DNA of 30,034 nt from a virus, in the IMG/VR virus record IMGVR_UViG_3300019758_000021, positions 1 to 30,034 of that record. One strand, 5' to 3'. A model generated the notes under the pieces. The model saw only the letters and a program-made list of their open reading frames with translations, was not told the origin of the DNA and ran no database searches. A program made the translations under genes and the position numbers. The stretch's first letter is position 1. Every line of letters starts with the position of its first letter. This document shows positions 28,409-30,034 of the stretch, piece after piece.

Positions 28409-30034
28409 TTATACCTCTTTCTCTGCACCTAACTTAGCACCCTCAACCATCTTTAACCTAATGGTTTGAAGTTCATTATCCTTTAACAACATACCAGTTT
28501 CCACAGACTCAGCGAAGTCCATAAATACAGGAAGTTGTAACTGGTTATACTTACTTAACACGTTTAATACCTCTAATTGAGCGTTAACCTTCGATTCGTG
28601 GTTAATAGAGTTAAACTCAACACCATCAACAGTAATTACACAACACGGCTCTGTTCCACCGTTAATTAACTCGTTGATTAACTTAAAGTTACAGAATTTA
28701 AAATATTTAGATTGCTTGTTGTCAACGTAGTTCATTTTGTACTTAACAAACTCGTCACAACGGAATAACACGTTTTTAATCTCAGCAAGTTTCTTGCCTT
28801 TTTCTTCGTGTTCTTCTTTGAAATCATCGATTGTTTTCTGAACTTCGGTATAATGATGAAGTTCTTTAACAAGATCCTCAATTTCTTTAGAAACTTCGCC
28901 CAACTTAACTTTAAGATCGCTTAACTGCTGCTTTGAAACCTCAAATTTATCTTCGGTATCTTTTGATAGTTCTTTAGTTAACTTAGTGCGAAGGTCCAAT
29001 AACTCAGCGTTCTTGCTTTTCCACTCCGCATTGTCGCTGTACACTGGTTGAGGTGGTTCGCCTGGCGTTGTAGAAGATATCAATTCTTGCAACTTTTCTT
29101 TTTCAATTGATAACGATGATCTGTGCTCTAATACAAGATTCTGAAGCTTTTTAATTTCATTATTGTTAGCTTCAATAACTTTTTCTAACTCAGAAACTTC
29201 TTTTTTGATGTCGGCGCCTTGATTTTCAAATCTTTTTAACTTTTCAACTTTGCAAGAATTGAAATCATTAGCTAACTTATCAACTTGATCCGCTGGTAAA
29301 CCTTGGCCACAAGTCGGACAAGTTGCAGCATGTCGGTCAAATTCTGATTTATTAGCTTCCTTCCATCTATTAGCTAATTCGTCTCTTTCTACGCTGCAAG
29401 TGTTAATTCTATTTTGGTTGAACTTAATAGAATTTTCAAAGCTACGAATAGACTCTTCGTTAACGTTAACGTCGCTTTGTAAACCTCTAATAACTCGCTC
29501 CTGGTCATTAATCTTAGATACATGAGAAGATGCAAGATCCTTAATGCGCTGACATTCGCTTCGGTAGTCTGCGTTAATTTGCGACTCGTAAGCCGACATT
29601 TCACTTTCAACATTGCGAATGTTTCTCTTGATGTTGTCAACTGCTTCGTTAACGTCACCTTTTGCAATTTGCTTAGTAAGTTCTGTAATCTCAGTTTCGA
29701 TTGTTGATTTCGATGCTCTTAACTTGTCGATGTCCGCTTGTGTTGCTGGTGTTTCGCTCAATGATTCTTTAGCAGCTGTAATCTTCAAAGGAATGTCTTT
29801 AACTGCTTTTGATAGGTTGGTAAATTCTTGTTGTTTAACCTTGCGGAAATTGTCAAAACCCTTTTCGCTAAACGCTTCTAGCAAATCGTCAAAACCACCA
29901 CTTACAGCCATATCAGCATCACTAGGAATACCAATAACACCAGCAATAATACTATATTGTTCATCCCATTTGAGGTTAGTAAAAGCGCCTGTACTTGAAA
30001 GAAGCTTCATAGTGTCGTTGTCAACCTCGAATAA
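28409..30034 (-). CDS. SbcC/Rad50-like AAA ATPase, C-terminal part (cut by window edge)
   Basis: The frame is open to the window end, giving 541 codons; the ATG at 30010 is not a real start because the Walker A half is missing. Numbering from that methionine: FTNLKWDEQYSII is the segment typical of phage SbcC-like ATPases at about 10-23, then long coiled-coil arms at about 85-225 and 240-400 flanking the zinc hook CPTCGQG (231-237). The C-terminal domain has GVEFNSINHESKVNAQLEVL (signature region) and Walker B LPVFMDFAES. These ATPases process DNA ends. The start of the gene is at 149-1. Confidence 0.88.
   Translation of the reverse strand, partial: LFEVDNDTMKLLSSTGAFTNLKWDEQYSIIAGVIGIPSDADMAVSGGFDDLLEAFSEKGFDNFRKVKQQEFTNLSKAVKDIPLKITAAKESLSETPATQADIDKLRASKSTIETEITELTKQIAKGDVNEAVDNIKRNIRNVESEMSAYESQINADYRSECQRIKDLASSHVSKINDQERVIRGLQSDVNVNEESIRSFENSIKFNQNRINTCSVERDELANRWKEANKSEFDRHAATCPTCGQGLPADQVDKLANDFNSCKVEKLKRFENQGADIKKEVSELEKVIEANNNEIKKLQNLVLEHRSSLSIEKEKLQELISSTTPGEPPQPVYSDNAEWKSKNAELLDLRTKLTKELSKDTEDKFEVSKQQLSDLKVKLGEVSKEIEDLVKELHHYTEVQKTIDDFKEEHEEKGKKLAEIKNVLFRCDEFVKYKMNYVDNKQSKYFKFCNFKLINELINGGTEPCCVITVDGVEFNSINHESKVNAQLEVLNVLSKYNQLQLPVFMDFAESVETGMLLKDNELQTIRLKMVEGAKLGAEKEV

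Noticed and set aside
1-30034. Direct terminal repeats or cohesive ends
   Set aside because: The first and last bases show no shared sequence. The split ATPase gene favours a circular map cut at random.
1-30034. CRISPR array, tRNA, insertion sequence, integrase
   Set aside because: No regularly spaced repeats, cloverleaf-like sequences, transposase or recombinase motifs were found by eye.

Overview
This window is almost the whole genome of a small, tailed (siphovirus-type) phage of a low-GC Gram-positive (Bacillota) host. The evidence is the A+T-rich sequence, consensus sigma-A promoters, strong Shine-Dalgarno (SD) sites, a PBSX/A118-type packaging and head module, a DnaD-like replication protein with a G39P-like helicase loader, and an M23 lysin with a holin. 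Every gene I can support lies on the minus strand, so transcription runs from high to low coordinates.

The two ends of the window are the two pieces of one gene. Bases 149-1 encode the start of an SbcC/Rad50-like ATPase, including its Walker A motif. Bases 30034-28409 encode its coiled coil, zinc hook and Walker B. From the usual family layout about 0.3 kb is missing between them. The window is therefore best read as a circular map of about 30.3 kb, as expected for headful packaging, opened inside this gene.

Layout in transcription order: (A) Early operon 1 (346 to 1, continuing 30034-26916): a ribbon-helix-helix protein, the ATPase, a Bet/RecT annealing protein and a metallo-beta-lactamase-fold nuclease candidate, then a terminator. 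(B) Early operon 2 (26830-21888): an excisionase-like HTH protein, a DnaD-like initiator carrying a candidate origin, a helicase loader, a row of small proteins and a RusA resolvase with a cysteine-rich extension, then a terminator. (C) Operon 3 (21864-19042): a Cro-like HTH, a PAPS-reductase-family protein, a 30-residue membrane peptide and several unknown proteins, then a terminator. (D) Packaging and head operon (19031-14475): TerS, TerL, portal and minor capsid protein. (E) A short gene-free unit at 14240-14474 that looks like a promoter, a small RNA of about 120 nt and a terminator, followed by a tandem 16-bp repeat. (F) Scaffold, major capsid, connectors, tail tube, chaperones, tape measure, hub and four distal tail or receptor-binding genes, with weak terminators after the capsid and tube genes. 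(G) A lysis cassette (1688-505) with its own promoter, followed by two terminators that separate it from operon 1.

No integrase, excision module, CI-type repressor, DNA polymerase, helicase, SSB, tRNA or CRISPR array is visible. Only about 0.3 kb appears to be missing, so the phage is probably virulent (or a defective derivative) and uses the host replisome. The most interesting points are a terminase small subunit with no ATG, GTG or TTG start (apparently AUU or a +1 frameshift), the candidate phage small RNA with SD-complementary segments, three early operons each led by its own small DNA-binding protein, and several small genes that automatic calling would miss. All family assignments come from reading the translations by eye; no database search was run.
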